Assembly (NCBI RefSeq): GCF_029892485.1
Contig: NZ_JARXVG010000007.1
Span: 62,001-126,000, forward strand
Length of the DNA stretch: 64,000 nucleotides
DNA from: Variovorax boronicumulans
Lineage (GTDB): Bacteria > Pseudomonadota > Gammaproteobacteria > Burkholderiales > Burkholderiaceae_C
Reading direction: 5' to 3'
A program made the translations under genes and the position numbers. The notes beneath the pieces are model-generated. The model was not told the origin of the DNA. It did not search any database and saw only the letters and a program-made list of their open reading frames with translations. Below, one piece after another: positions 26,314-34,922 of the stretch (positions are counted from its first letter, which is position 1; each line of letters begins with the position of its first letter).

Positions 26314-27273
26314 TCAGGGATTCTTGGATGTCGACGACATCCAGTTGGCACGTTGCTGCGCCAACACATCGGCCAGCGGCCATTCGTGCAGGATGGTCTC
26401 GGCAAGGCAGTGACTCAATCCGGTCCATGCTTCGAACGCCGGGTGTTGCAACGCCTCGGCCGCATGGGCCGACTGGTTCTCAGGGCCAACGAGGCCGAGC
26501 TGGCTTGCGCAGCGCACCTTGTACAACGCCCGTGCCGCCGCGTCGCCGGGCAACGGATGGCACACGCGTTGCCAAGCCATCAACGTGCGATTGATGGCCT
26601 CGGCCTGCAGCAGCAAGGTCCAATGAGATGCTTCGAGCTTCAATGGCCGTGGTCGTGACTCGCCTGCAGCTCCCTGCAAGCTCTGCAAGTCGAAGTCCAT
26701 GTCCATGTAGGTCCAAACGGCAATGCCCTGGAGCCCCAAAGACCAATCTATCGAGGGCAAAGGCAACACGTCTTGCAGCCGAGATGCCTGTTGCAGCAAG
26801 GCCAGCACGCGCCGGTCTGCCAGGCGCAGGTAGCGGCCGCCGTTGGGTGCTCCCCGTGCGCGGAACAAGGCACTCAGTTGAATTGCCAGTGCCGCTCCAT
26901 CGCTGCCGTGCGTTTGCAACCAGCCACCGATGCGGCAGGGGCCGCCACCGTCGGCACACGCATTCAAATGCTCCTGCACGGCAGAGATCAGGCTCTGGTC
27001 AAGCAGGGGATCGTGACGATCTTCGAGCTCGAGCAGATAGGGTGCTCGTTCAGGCAACACCTTCAGATATTTTGTGTTGATGGGGTGCCGAGGGCGGTCT
27101 ACCGCGTCAAAACCGTCTGGAGAGCCGCTGAACGCATCGACCAGCAGATAAACGGGCCGGCCGTACGCCAAGCGCGACAACAATGCCGCGGAACATGTCT
27201 CGATCAATTTGACGGGGGGCGTGTCCCAAGGCCATGGGGGCAAATTCGGAGCCGGGCTGGCCGAATTACTCAT
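26314..27273 (-). CDS. DUF4123 T6SS effector chaperone/adaptor (Tap/TEC)
   Basis: About 319 residues, starting at ATG 27273 (MSNSASPAPNLPPWPWDTPP), which shares one base with the vgrG stop. An early YLLVDAFSGSPD and the later LLELEDRHDPLLDQSL are as expected for DUF4123, the domain of adaptors that load effectors on VgrG. The C-terminal half (ALYKVRCASQLGLVGPENQ and following helices) would bind the cargo. The effector starts 12 bases downstream. No membrane segment or signal is visible; cytoplasmic. Confidence 0.78.
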   Translation of the reverse strand: MSNSASPAPNLPPWPWDTPPVKLIETCSAALLSRLAYGRPVYLLVDAFSGSPDGFDAVDRPRHPINTKYLKVLPERAPYLLELEDRHDPLLDQSLISAVQEHLNACADGGGPCRIGGWLQTHGSDGAALAIQLSALFRARGAPNGGRYLRLADRRVLALLQQASRLQDVLPLPSIDWSLGLQGIAVWTYMDMDFDLQSLQGAAGESRPRPLKLEASHWTLLLQAEAINRTLMAWQRVCHPLPGDAAARALYKVRCASQLGLVGPENQSAHAAEALQHPAFEAWTGLSHCLAETILHEWPLADVLAQQRANWMSSTSKNP

Positions 27274-30122
27274 TAGATGACCCCTGCGCCACCATCGGTG
27301 GCCCTCTGGTCTGCAGGCGAGCACCCTGTGTACGCTCCACTCGACAAGCTGTTGCTAGCGCTATCCCCCTGCGGCCCCACAAAGTCATGCATCCCCCTGA
27401 ACGTCACCTTCCCCGGCGCATGGATCTTGATGCTCTCGCCTTCCAGCTTGATGTACGCACCGGCCACCGTCAGCAGCACATGCGTCGGCGCCTCCACATC
27501 GACGTTCTTCGTCGTGCTGGCAATCGTCACCTTCTTGTCCGCCGCAATCTTCGTGGCGCCCGTCTGGCTCTGCACGCTCACCTTGCCGCTGGCTGCGTGC
27601 AGCGCGATGCCGCGTTCCTGGTTGGGCTCGCTGCCGCCGCTGGCCTTCGCACCCACGGTGTACAGGCTTACCCCCTTGGCCACGCTCACCGCGATCTGCC
27701 CTTGCGCGGGCAGGTCGATGTCCTGACTCGCGACGATCGCGGTGTGCTGGCCGCTCACGGCGATCACTTCCTTCGGCGTGACGAAGCCGATGCCCATGGG
27801 CGCGCTGAACTGCAAGTGCGGCTCGCTGTATGCGGTGACGCTGCCTTGGCCGCCCTCGGTGGCCTTGATGTCGCCGCTGCTGCTGTTTGCACCGCCCGAT
27901 GATGCCGCCCCGCCTTCCTGCGTCGCGCCCAGCACTTCGGCCACGTGCTTCAACGCCTCGATGGCCGGCAGCTTGTCCGGTGATTCCTCACCCTTGATCT
28001 GCGCCTTCTGCGTCTGCGCACTCTTGGCCAGCGAGGTGGCGAGTTCTTCAGCCTGACTGGTCTGCTGCTGCGCCTCGCGGCTCGCCATGAATGCGCCCTT
28101 GGCGTTCGGCTGGGCATGGGCGCTCACGAGCAAGCCTGCGCCGGCGCGGATTGCGCCCTGTGCGGTGGTGGCCAGTTCGGCCCCATGGCCTCGGGCCTTG
28201 CCGCGCGCGTTGTCGTCCTGCTGCTTGTGGTGGCCCAGGTGCAGCCGGCTTTGTGCCTGTGTGGTGGCCAGGCTGGTGCTGCCCTGCCCGGGTGTGTCGT
28301 CGAAGACGAGCTGGTTGTAGCCGCCGTCGCCGCTCTGGCTGGCGCTCAGTTCCTGGGTCTTGATGCCGGAGAAGACGGCGTTGTGCGCATGCTCCTTGGC
28401 CTCCTTGCCTTCGCCGGCGAACCAAGCGGGGGCATTGCCGGTGGATTGGGCTGCACCTGAGGTCTTCTCGTTGTGCTGGGCGTCGGTCTGGCCGGCACCG
28501 TTGTACAGCGCCGCAACGACGACAGGCCGGTCGATGTCGCCGTGGTGGAACTCGACCAGCACTTCCTGCCCGACGCGCGGCAGCGTGACCTGCCCCCAGT
28601 TGTCGCCGGCCGCGCTGGCGGCCACGCGCACCCAGGCGCCCAAGCGATCGGCGGCGGGGGCGTTGTCCTGGCCGTCGGCGCGGGGTTGTCTTGCGCTCGA
28701 GGCGCTGCCGCGCTGCCAGTGGAACTGCACCTTGACGCGGTGGTCGCGGTCGGTGTGCACGGGAGCGTTCTCACCCGCGCCGATCACGATGGCGCTCTGG
28801 CTGCCGTGCACGCTGGGCTTGGGGTGGATGCGCTGGCCGTGGCCGTCCACGCTCAGCGGGCGGTAGGGAATGGCCGCGCGCACGGTGGTGAAGTCGTTGC
28901 GGTAGTGGGTGGCGGTGTCGGGTGTCGAGGCGGCATTGCCGCTGGCACTGTCACTGTGCTCCGATGCATCGAACACGGTGGCGATGTCCGGCAAGCCCAG
29001 GCGTTCACTCACGCCGACTTTGAGGTCTTCGTCGAAGTTGTTGCGCGCGATGTGGCGCACGGCCAGCACAGCGAAGCGGCGGTCCTCTTCGCTGTCCTTG
29101 TCGTGCTGCTCATGGCCGGTCAGGGTGAAGGTGGTGGCAGGTGCCAGCGTGCGCACGGCGCTTTGGCCTTCGAAGCGCTTGTTGCGCAATTCGAGGGCCT
29201 GCAGGGCGTTGGACAGGAGCCGCTCGCCCTGGGCCGAGGTCTCCCAGCCGTAGGCGCCGGGGTCGTCGCTCCAGTGCAGCGTGCGCTGGCCCGTGGCGCG
29301 GCTTTGCTGTTGCACGGGGCGCGCGTTCACGCTCTTGTAGTCCCAGCTCTGCTGCGCCAGGCTGTTGGTCTGCAGCTGGCGGCTGCCGCGCCATTGCTGG
29401 ATGGTGTCTTCGCTCTCGCTGGCATCGGCGCGGTGAAAGCGGATGGCGGCCTGGGCGTTGGCGCGGAAGGCGCCCGCGTGGTCGGCGATGACGAGGGTGT
29501 GGCTGCCGAGCGCGCCGTCCTTGCCTGCGGCGTGTTCGAACCAGTAGTACAGCCCCTCTTCGGCGAGCAGCCGCGCGACGAAGTCGAAGTCGCTCTCGTG
29601 GTACTGGGTGGTGATGCCGCGCACGGGGTAGATGTCGCGCTGGGCGATCTCCCAGCGCCATTGCACAGTGAGCTTGCCCTGGCTTTGATACCGCGCGAAC
29701 ACGGCATCGACGATGTCGAACACGCTCTGGTGTTGGAACAGGCAGCTGTCCTGGCGATAGCGCAGGAATGCGAGCCAAGGTTCGATGAAGAGCCGGTAGC
29801 GGGCCATGCCGCCGTTGCTCGAGACGCACTCGGCTTCGGTCACGTGGCCGTGGAACGGACGCAGTTCGGTGCGGCTTTGTGCGGTCTGCAGGTCCAGGCG
29901 CACGCCCTGGCCCATGAGGGTCTTGAGTTCGATGTGCGCGTCGTCGCTCAACGCGGTGAGTTCGAAGCGGAAGCCGCCGTTGTCCAGGGACTCCAAGCCA
30001 TCAAGGCGTTCGGCCAAGAGCTTGTTGGCACCCAGGGGCGTGTGCAGCACCAGCAGCCGATCGCGCTGCGTCGTACCCGCGCGCAACTGCGCGCCCAGGG
30101 ACGCAGAGTTGAAGTCCGCCAT
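27273..30122 (-). CDS. vgrG: T6SS tip protein VgrG
   Basis: 949 residues. The gp27-like base is seen at the N-terminus (AGTTQRDRLLVLHTPLGANK) with the diagnostic YHESDFDFVARLLAEEGLYY near 190; the gp5-like OB fold follows (AIVIGAGENAPVHTDRDHRV, VKVQFHWQRG, WGQVTLPRVGQEVLVEFHHG), then a DUF2345 beta-helix with repeated hydrophobic strands up to about 910. No separate toxin domain is visible at the C-terminus. It is the first gene of a unit vgrG, DUF4123, effector, DUF6708 copies. No structural T6SS genes occur here, so this is an orphan VgrG locus served by an apparatus encoded elsewhere. Confidence 0.93.
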   Translation of the reverse strand: MADFNSASLGAQLRAGTTQRDRLLVLHTPLGANKLLAERLDGLESLDNGGFRFELTALSDDAHIELKTLMGQGVRLDLQTAQSRTELRPFHGHVTEAECVSSNGGMARYRLFIEPWLAFLRYRQDSCLFQHQSVFDIVDAVFARYQSQGKLTVQWRWEIAQRDIYPVRGITTQYHESDFDFVARLLAEEGLYYWFEHAAGKDGALGSHTLVIADHAGAFRANAQAAIRFHRADASESEDTIQQWRGSRQLQTNSLAQQSWDYKSVNARPVQQQSRATGQRTLHWSDDPGAYGWETSAQGERLLSNALQALELRNKRFEGQSAVRTLAPATTFTLTGHEQHDKDSEEDRRFAVLAVRHIARNNFDEDLKVGVSERLGLPDIATVFDASEHSDSASGNAASTPDTATHYRNDFTTVRAAIPYRPLSVDGHGQRIHPKPSVHGSQSAIVIGAGENAPVHTDRDHRVKVQFHWQRGSASSARQPRADGQDNAPAADRLGAWVRVAASAAGDNWGQVTLPRVGQEVLVEFHHGDIDRPVVVAALYNGAGQTDAQHNEKTSGAAQSTGNAPAWFAGEGKEAKEHAHNAVFSGIKTQELSASQSGDGGYNQLVFDDTPGQGSTSLATTQAQSRLHLGHHKQQDDNARGKARGHGAELATTAQGAIRAGAGLLVSAHAQPNAKGAFMASREAQQQTSQAEELATSLAKSAQTQKAQIKGEESPDKLPAIEALKHVAEVLGATQEGGAASSGGANSSSGDIKATEGGQGSVTAYSEPHLQFSAPMGIGFVTPKEVIAVSGQHTAIVASQDIDLPAQGQIAVSVAKGVSLYTVGAKASGGSEPNQERGIALHAASGKVSVQSQTGATKIAADKKVTIASTTKNVDVEAPTHVLLTVAGAYIKLEGESIKIHAPGKVTFRGMHDFVGPQGDSASNSLSSGAYTGCSPADQRATDGGAGVI

Positions 30123-30467
30123 GTTTTTCTCTCTCCCCTTGACTCTCGATCCGCCGCTTGCCGCGGCGCCCCCGTAATCCTGCAGCGCAACTTGTCTCAG
30201 TTCTTGCAGCGGGCCTTTTGTGGACGAAGCTCAGGCCGATCTGCTGTATTTATTGCCCGGATGCGCAGCGCGTGCGACCGCAGGCCGTGCGCACTTTGTA
30301 AATGATATCTCGCACATTCTTATCGGCAAAGACGAAGCTGGCCATGCACAGGGCAAGCAACACGCCAGTGCTACTTTCAGATTACTCGGGACGATGCCAT
30401 CGTGAAACAACTGTGGGGCGTGACACACACAACATGTCCGGGAAGGTCCGTCGCGGTCCGGAAATTC
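30123..30467. other. Non-coding region upstream of vgrG
   Basis: No gene is recognisable in these 345 bases between the vgrG start and the tRNA array. The half nearest vgrG is GC-rich; a more A/T-rich part at about 30295-30335 is a possible promoter area for vgrG. No convincing -35/-10 pair or terminator stands out. Confidence 0.4.
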
Positions 30468-30542
30468 TGGTCCCAAAACACGAATCGAACGTGTGACACG
30501 CGCATGAACAGCGGCCGCCACTGCCAGCTGAGCCATCAGGGG
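30468..30542 (-). pseudogene. Degenerate tRNA-like sequence, identity undetermined
   Basis: A 75-base stretch with encoded CCA, a perfect T arm (ACACG, TTCGATT, CGTGT) and a recognisable D arm (GGCTCAGCTGGCAG). The anticodon stem and most of the acceptor stem do not pair properly, and the anticodon could be read as TTC or CAT depending on register. It is best seen as a decayed tRNA at the 3' end of the array. Confidence 0.55.
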
Positions 30543-30549
30543 AAAAGAA

Positions 30550-30623
30550 CGGAGGCGCGGCCCGGATTCGAACCGGGCTGGACGGATTTGCAATCCATTG
30601 CATGGCCACTTTGCTACCGCGCT
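30550..30623 (-). tRNA. tRNA-Cys (anticodon GCA), atypical
   Basis: The anticodon loop TTGCAAA gives GCA; the D arm, anticodon stem and T arm (CCCGG TTCGAAT CCGGG) are intact. The first acceptor pair is A-C instead of G-C, and the genomic 3' end reads TCCG rather than TCCA, so CCA is not fully encoded. Whether it is functional is uncertain. Confidence 0.75.
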
Positions 30624-30641
30624 AGAAATTCGATGAGTGAG

Positions 30642-30725
30642 TGGTGGATCGTCTTCGAGTCGAACGAAGTATTCCGAAGAGGCGGGGTTACAGCCCGCTG
30701 CAGTCGCCAGTGCTGCTCACGATCC
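30642..30725 (-). tRNA. tRNA-Tyr (anticodon GUA)
   Basis: An 84-base class II tRNA with encoded CCA. The acceptor arms GGATCGT and ACGATCC pair perfectly, the anticodon stem GCGGG/CCCGC encloses CTGTAAC, and the T arm CTTCG TTCGACT CGAAG is perfect. A long variable arm is present, as expected for bacterial tRNA-Tyr. Confidence 0.8.
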
Positions 30726-30741
30726 GGATGAAGGTTGTATG

Positions 30742-30817
30742 TGGCGTTCCGCAGGGGAGTCGAACCCCTGGCTTCCTCCTGGACAGGGAGGCACTCTGGC
30801 CACTGAGTTAGCGGAAC
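30742..30817 (-). tRNA. tRNA-Asp-like (anticodon GUC)
   Basis: 76 bases with encoded CCA. The acceptor GTTCCGC/GCGGAAC is perfect and the anticodon stem CCTCC/GGAGG encloses CTGTCCA, giving GTC. Position 37 is C, where nearly all tRNAs have a purine, and the body differs from the usual housekeeping tRNA-Asp. Confidence 0.78.
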
Positions 30818-30837
30818 GAAGAAGAGAAGAAAAAAAA

Positions 30838-30913
30838 TGGCAGGCCCTCAAGGATTCGAACCTTGGATGCCGGGATCAAAACCCGGTGCCTTGGGCCACT
30901 AGGCGAAGGGCCA
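30838..30913 (-). tRNA. tRNA-Gln (anticodon UUG)
   Basis: 76 bases with encoded CCA. The anticodon stem CCGGG/CCCGG encloses TTTTGAT, giving TTG. D and T arms are regular. The first acceptor pair is U-U, a weak first pair being typical for tRNA-Gln. Confidence 0.85.
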
Positions 30914-30919
30914 TCGAAC

Positions 30920-30995
30920 TGGAGCCTCGTGTGGGATTCGGACCCACGATCACCGGGATGAAAGCCCGGGGTCCTGACCGCTAGACGAACGAGAC
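30920..30995 (-). tRNA. tRNA-Glu (anticodon UUC), atypical T loop
   Basis: 76 bases with encoded CCA. The anticodon stem CCGGG/CCCGG encloses CTTTCAT, giving TTC. The acceptor GTCTCGT/ACGAGGC pairs with one G-U. The T loop reads TCCGAAT, so the almost universal U55 is C. Confidence 0.8.
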
Positions 30996-31003
30996 AAGAA
31001 GAA

Positions 31004-31082
31004 TGGTCTGAGTGGCAGGATTTGAACCTGCAGCCTCCTGCTTCCAAGGCAGGCCGTCTACCAGATTGACACTACACCCAGA
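31004..31082 (-). tRNA. tRNA-Pro-like (anticodon UGG)
   Basis: 79 bases with encoded CCA. The anticodon stem CCTGC/GCAGG encloses CTTGGAA, giving TGG. The acceptor is TCTGGGT/ACTCAGA, so pair 1-72 is U-A; bacterial tRNA-Pro normally has C1-G72, an identity element. The D region is longer than usual. Confidence 0.75.
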
Positions 31083-31093
31083 GAAGAAAAATT

Positions 31094-31170
31094 TGGTGCC
31101 CCAGGGGAGATTCGAACTCCCAGAATTCCGCTTCTAAGGCGGACACGTATGCCGGTTCCGTCACCGGGGC
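31094..31170 (-). tRNA. tRNA-Leu-like (anticodon UAG) with short variable arm
   Basis: 77 bases with encoded CCA. The acceptor GCCCCGG/CTGGGGC pairs with one G-U, the anticodon stem TCCGC/GCGGA encloses CTTAGAA giving TAG, and the T arm GGGAG TTCGAAT CTCCC is perfect. The variable region is only about five bases, whereas cellular tRNA-Leu has a long class II arm. Such reduced forms are more usual in phage or plasmid tRNA arrays. Confidence 0.75.
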
Positions 31171-31171
31171 A

Positions 31172-31194
31172 ATAGATGGATAGATGGATGGATG
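31172..31194. repeat. Short GATG/GATA microsatellite
   Basis: Tandem 4-base units (ATAGATGGATAGATGGATGG) lie immediately upstream of the tRNA array in the direction of its transcription. The tract is short and might vary in copy number. Confidence 0.7.
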
Positions 31195-31287
31195 CGCCGC
31201 GAACTTTTAATGAACGACCACCGACGCCAAGGCGCGGTGTCATGCAGTGCGATCACTGCGTGTGCGTCGAGTGTTGAAAAACAAAAA

Positions 31288-31316
31288 AGGCCCGGAACCT
31301 TTCGGTGTCCGGGCCT
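31288..31316 (-). terminator. Rho-independent terminator (minus strand)
   Basis: AGGCCCGGA and TCCGGGCCT form a perfect 9-base stem with an 11-base loop. Read on the minus strand the hairpin is followed by TTTTTTGTTTTTC. It closes transcription of the small ORF just upstream on that strand and separates it from the tRNA array. Confidence 0.85.
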
Positions 31317-31345
31317 CTGCGTGAGAGAGCTTGGGAGTTGCGCGC

Positions 31346-31513
31346 TCAAGCGCTTCCTCCACCCGGTGACACCCGATCCTCATAGGCGCAATCCCACAGA
31401 TTCGCCTGCGCCTGCGGCTGCGGAATGCACAGGCCATTGCAGAGCGCGACGCGCACCAGCGCCTGGCCCGATGCGGGTCGAATGCTTGCGATGCGGAGGG
31501 TGGCTGCTTTCAC
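31346..31513 (-). CDS. Small hypothetical protein (55 residues)
   Basis: A short frame from GTG 31513 (VKAATLRIASIRPASGQALV) to TGA 31346, preceded by AGGA at six bases and followed after about 30 bases by a strong terminator in the same direction. It contains a CNGLC motif and a third Cys near the C-terminus. The terminator and Shine-Dalgarno are the main support; no family is recognised. Confidence 0.45.
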   Translation of the reverse strand: MKAATLRIASIRPASGQALVRVALCNGLCIPQPQAQANLWDCAYEDRVSPGGGSA

Positions 31514-31678
31514 GACGGTTCCTGCGATGTGGATCTGAAAATCTTGCGGTGCAAACCGCGAATGAATCGACTGTAAATAGTCTTTACCAAATCGTCAACC
31601 ACTGTTGTCGAATATTTTCAGCGGCGCATAAGAGACACCGATCCGGATGCCTTTGCACCGACGCGGCGAGACCACAGA

Positions 31679-33091
31679 ATGACGGCCATGCCCAAGTTCC
31701 CTCATTCCTCTTTTCTCGCCGCCGCGCTTGCATGCCTGGTCTCGGCGTTCGTCGCAACGTCTGCCCTGGCAGCGCCGCCGCGTGCTGCACCCGGCGAGCC
31801 TGTGGCCGCGGGCTCGCCCCTTGTCGGCCCGATCCATTTTCAGTTCGCCATCTACTACCCGACGCGTCCCGCGACCGATCCGCCGGCCGCGCTGCGCGAC
31901 CGCCTGGCCAAGCTCGACGGCGCACCGAAGCTCGCACGCACGATGCCCTCGCCGGCCTCGGTGAGCGAAGCGGTCGTGTTCGCGAACTGGAACACCACCA
32001 CCGTGCAGAAGGAGTACCGGGCACCCAGCATGGAACTGGTCCAGCGCTTTGGCCACGGCCTGTCGCGTGAACAGGCCGAAGCGCTGCAGGGCGCGGACAA
32101 GGCACTGATCCTCGACTTCGCGCATCCGGCACCACAAGCCAAGACCGCGCTCTTCAAGGCGACCGAGGTGGCCATGCAGGTCGCGCGCGACAGCAACGGC
32201 CTGCTCTGGGACGAAGAAACGCGCGAAGTCTTCACGCCCGACGAATGGCAAAAGCGCCGCATCGATTCGTGGGCCGGCGGCATTCCCGATGTGTCGGACC
32301 ACACCGTCATCCACGCCTACCGCACCGACACCATGGTGCGCGCCATCACGCTGGGCATGTCGAAGTTCGGCCTGCCCGACGTGGTGGTGAGCGACTTCTC
32401 GTGGTCCGGCAGCAAGGCCATGGGCAACCTGGTCAACCTGTTCGCGCAGGCGATGGTCGAAGGCGCCGCCGTCCCGCGCGCGGGGCAGTTCGACCTGGAC
32501 CTGCGCGCCATCAAGCATGCTGGCATGCGCGATCGCGGGCTGTCGGACCAGAAGGCCAGCGCCACGGCCGTCGCGAAGCTCTCGCTGGTCAATGGCAAAT
32601 GGGAGAGCGGCGATCCGCAGAACCGGCTCTTCGAGATCCAGTTCGATCGCTACAAGGGTCCCGACCGCTACGCGCAGCAGACCGCGCTGCTGGTCTCGGC
32701 CTTCGGATCCGCCGAAGACAAGGTCACCCGCCTCAAGCACAACGACGAGCTGCTCGCGGCCAGCAAGGCCGCCAATGCGCAATTGTCCAGGCTGCGCGAC
32801 GCGTTCAACAAAGGGCTGCAGCCCGGCGAGTACCTGCTCGTGAAAGCGCCTTTCGAAACCCCCAGCGGCAGCAACGAATGGATGTGGGTGGAGGTCGCGC
32901 GCTGGAAGGGCGATGTCATCGAAGGCCTGCTGAAGAACGAGCCCGTCGATGTGCCCAGCCTGCACGCCGGACAGATGGTCAAGGTGTCCCAGGCGAAGGT
33001 CTTCGACTACATGCGCCGCCATCCCGACGGGCGGGAAGAAGGCAACGAGACCAGCAAGATCATCGCGCGCATGCAGGGCGGCAAGAAATGA
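31679..33091 (+). CDS. Exported DUF2314-containing protein
   Basis: 470 residues with a signal peptide (hydrophobic core LAAALACLVSAFVATSA, cleavage near ALA-AP), so periplasmic. The long middle part is not recognised. The last 80 residues resemble DUF2314: YLLVKAPFETPSGSNEWMWV, then VARWKGDVIEGLLKNEP and a closing VKVSQAKVFDYM. The start may be ATG 31679 or 31688. The next gene overlaps its stop in an ATGA. Function unknown; DUF2314 proteins are scattered in surface or toxin-related loci. Confidence 0.65.
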   Translation: MTAMPKFPHSSFLAAALACLVSAFVATSALAAPPRAAPGEPVAAGSPLVGPIHFQFAIYYPTRPATDPPAALRDRLAKLDGAPKLARTMPSPASVSEAVVFANWNTTTVQKEYRAPSMELVQRFGHGLSREQAEALQGADKALILDFAHPAPQAKTALFKATEVAMQVARDSNGLLWDEETREVFTPDEWQKRRIDSWAGGIPDVSDHTVIHAYRTDTMVRAITLGMSKFGLPDVVVSDFSWSGSKAMGNLVNLFAQAMVEGAAVPRAGQFDLDLRAIKHAGMRDRGLSDQKASATAVAKLSLVNGKWESGDPQNRLFEIQFDRYKGPDRYAQQTALLVSAFGSAEDKVTRLKHNDELLAASKAANAQLSRLRDAFNKGLQPGEYLLVKAPFETPSGSNEWMWVEVARWKGDVIEGLLKNEPVDVPSLHAGQMVKVSQAKVFDYMRRHPDGREEGNETSKIIARMQGGKK

Positions 33092-33945
33092 GCATGAGCA
33101 AATCCATTCCGATGGAACGCGCCTACCTTCTCCTTGTCGCCCTGGCCGTGTTCGTTGGCTGCTGGCTCGCCCCAATCGACACGCCCGCGCGCGAACAGGT
33201 CAACGACGGGTTGAAGCGCGCGCTGACCACCTTTGCCGCCGCACGCGCGTTGGGTGCGGTGGTCTCGGTGGCCCAGGGCACGCAGGTCGATGCCACGCCC
33301 GGCGGCGTGGGCGTCAGCTTTGCACCGGGCCAGGCGCTGAAGCCGTTGAACGAATTGATCGAGCAGTTCGCGGCCATCATGCTGGCGGCCAGCGTGTCGT
33401 TCGGCGTCCAACTGGTGCTGCTGAACATCGGTGCGCACCAGCTGATGTCTTACCTGGTGTGCGCTGTGGCGCTCGTGTGGATCGCCGCGCGCTGGCGGCG
33501 CGGCAGCGCACCGCGCTGGCTGCAATCGGCCTTGATCGGCTTGCTGCTGGTGCGCTTCGCGGTGCCGCTGTGCGCCGTGGCGAACGAAGGCGTGTATCGC
33601 ATCTTCATGGCCAACGAATACCAAGCGGCCCTGTCCGGCATCGAGAAGTCGCCGACCTCCGTGATCGACGCCACCCAGGAGGCGCCCTCGGCCCAGGAAG
33701 GCTGGCGAGAGCGCGTCGAACGCTGGCTCCCCAAGCTGCCCAATCTGAAGGCGACCTACGACCAGATTCTGAAATCGGCCTCCGACTGGGCCGAGCGCAT
33801 CGTGAAGCTGATCGCGCTCTTCGTGCTGCAGACGATCGTGCTGCCGCTGGCCTTCCTGTTCGTCGCATGGCGGCTGGCGCGAGCGACAGTACGCGGCCCG
33901 ACGACGGCGACATCAGCATCCTCGCGCCCGATGGCAGCGCGATAG
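33088..33945 (+). CDS. Inner-membrane protein of unknown function
   Basis: 285 residues with about five hydrophobic helices: near residues 9-27, 90-112, 115-131, 142-161 and 245-265. There is a periplasmic or cytoplasmic insertion between the fourth and fifth helices rich in charged residues (EGWRERVERWLPKLPNLKAT). The start ATG 33088 overlaps the upstream DUF2314 gene, so the pair is probably one unit. I recognise no family. Confidence 0.7.
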   Translation: MSMSKSIPMERAYLLLVALAVFVGCWLAPIDTPAREQVNDGLKRALTTFAAARALGAVVSVAQGTQVDATPGGVGVSFAPGQALKPLNELIEQFAAIMLAASVSFGVQLVLLNIGAHQLMSYLVCAVALVWIAARWRRGSAPRWLQSALIGLLLVRFAVPLCAVANEGVYRIFMANEYQAALSGIEKSPTSVIDATQEAPSAQEGWRERVERWLPKLPNLKATYDQILKSASDWAERIVKLIALFVLQTIVLPLAFLFVAWRLARATVRGPTTATSASSRPMAAR

Positions 33946-33985
33946 ACGACTGGCCGACGCCCGGCCTCGCGCTGAACTACGAAGC

Positions 33986-34918
33986 CTAGGACACCACCTG
34001 GTAGTACAGGTTCTGGGGATGCCTGGCCTGCGCAAAGAAGAACCAGCGCTCGGCCAGCAGCCCCGGCGCTTGCACCAGCACGGCAAGCAGCCACGGCAGC
34101 ACGGCCGCGCTCGCAAGGCCCCACACCAGCAACAGCGCGGGCAGCGCGAAGGCCAGCAAGAGGAAGCCGAGCTTGATGTTCTTCAACGCAGCCATCGATG
34201 CGCCATGAAAGAACTCGCGCGTGTTGAACGAACCGGCCGACATGCCCATCGACTTCTGCACCAGCTTTTCTGCGTGGATGCCGGTGGCCGATTGCAGTGT
34301 CGACTTGTGGCGGATGCCGGCGTTGCGCCGCAATGCCTGCCCTCGCGCCGCCCACGCCGCCAGCGTGGCGAGGAGCGCGCACGGCCCGAAGACCTGCACG
34401 AAGCGCACCTCGCCGACGACCGCCGCCATCGCGCACGCCAGCACCAGCCCCGACGACAACCCGATCAGCGTGAAGTTGACGATGGTGAGCGGATGCGCCC
34501 ACTCTTCAATGAAGCGAAGGCATGCATAGATCATCGCGGTGCAGTACCAGAGCGCCGCCGCGCCGAAGAGCACCAGCACCGGCAGCAGCCACGACCACGG
34601 CGCGCCTACGCCTAACCGCAGCGACAGCCACCACAGCGCCACGAGCGCGATGAAGCCCGGCAGCACGATCACTTCGCGCGACATCCAGGAAGTTCGCCAC
34701 ATCAGCACCGCACGCCATGCGCGCGTCTTGCGGCCCAGGTGCATGAACGATGCGGCGAGCCCCGCCACGAGCAGCACCTCGGCCACACCCAGTGCGAGCG
34801 TCAGGAAGCCCGGGGCGATCGCAATGCCGAACAACGCCGCAAGCGCCAGCGTGAAGACAAGGCCCTGCGCCGCGCCGGCCAACGTGGTGAAGAAAAGAAT
34901 GGAGAACGCGGGATGCAT
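33986..34918 (-). CDS. soeC: Sulfite dehydrogenase membrane anchor SoeC (DmsC/NrfD-like)
   Basis: 310 residues with about eight hydrophobic helices, the layout of DmsC-type quinone-reactive anchors. Recognisable pieces are the N-terminal MHPAFSILFFTTLAGAAQG, RTSWMSREVIVLPGF after the third helix, and RFIEEWAHPLTIVNFTLIGL. It follows soeB by four bases and is the third gene of a catalytic, iron-sulfur, anchor operon. In SoeABC it passes electrons from sulfite oxidation to the quinone pool. By itself the family cannot separate sulfite from DMSO or other substrates; the assignment comes from gene order and the nearby xsc. Confidence 0.75.
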   Translation of the reverse strand: MHPAFSILFFTTLAGAAQGLVFTLALAALFGIAIAPGFLTLALGVAEVLLVAGLAASFMHLGRKTRAWRAVLMWRTSWMSREVIVLPGFIALVALWWLSLRLGVGAPWSWLLPVLVLFGAAALWYCTAMIYACLRFIEEWAHPLTIVNFTLIGLSSGLVLACAMAAVVGEVRFVQVFGPCALLATLAAWAARGQALRRNAGIRHKSTLQSATGIHAEKLVQKSMGMSAGSFNTREFFHGASMAALKNIKLGFLLLAFALPALLLVWGLASAAVLPWLLAVLVQAPGLLAERWFFFAQARHPQNLYYQVVS

Positions 34919-34922
34919 GCAG

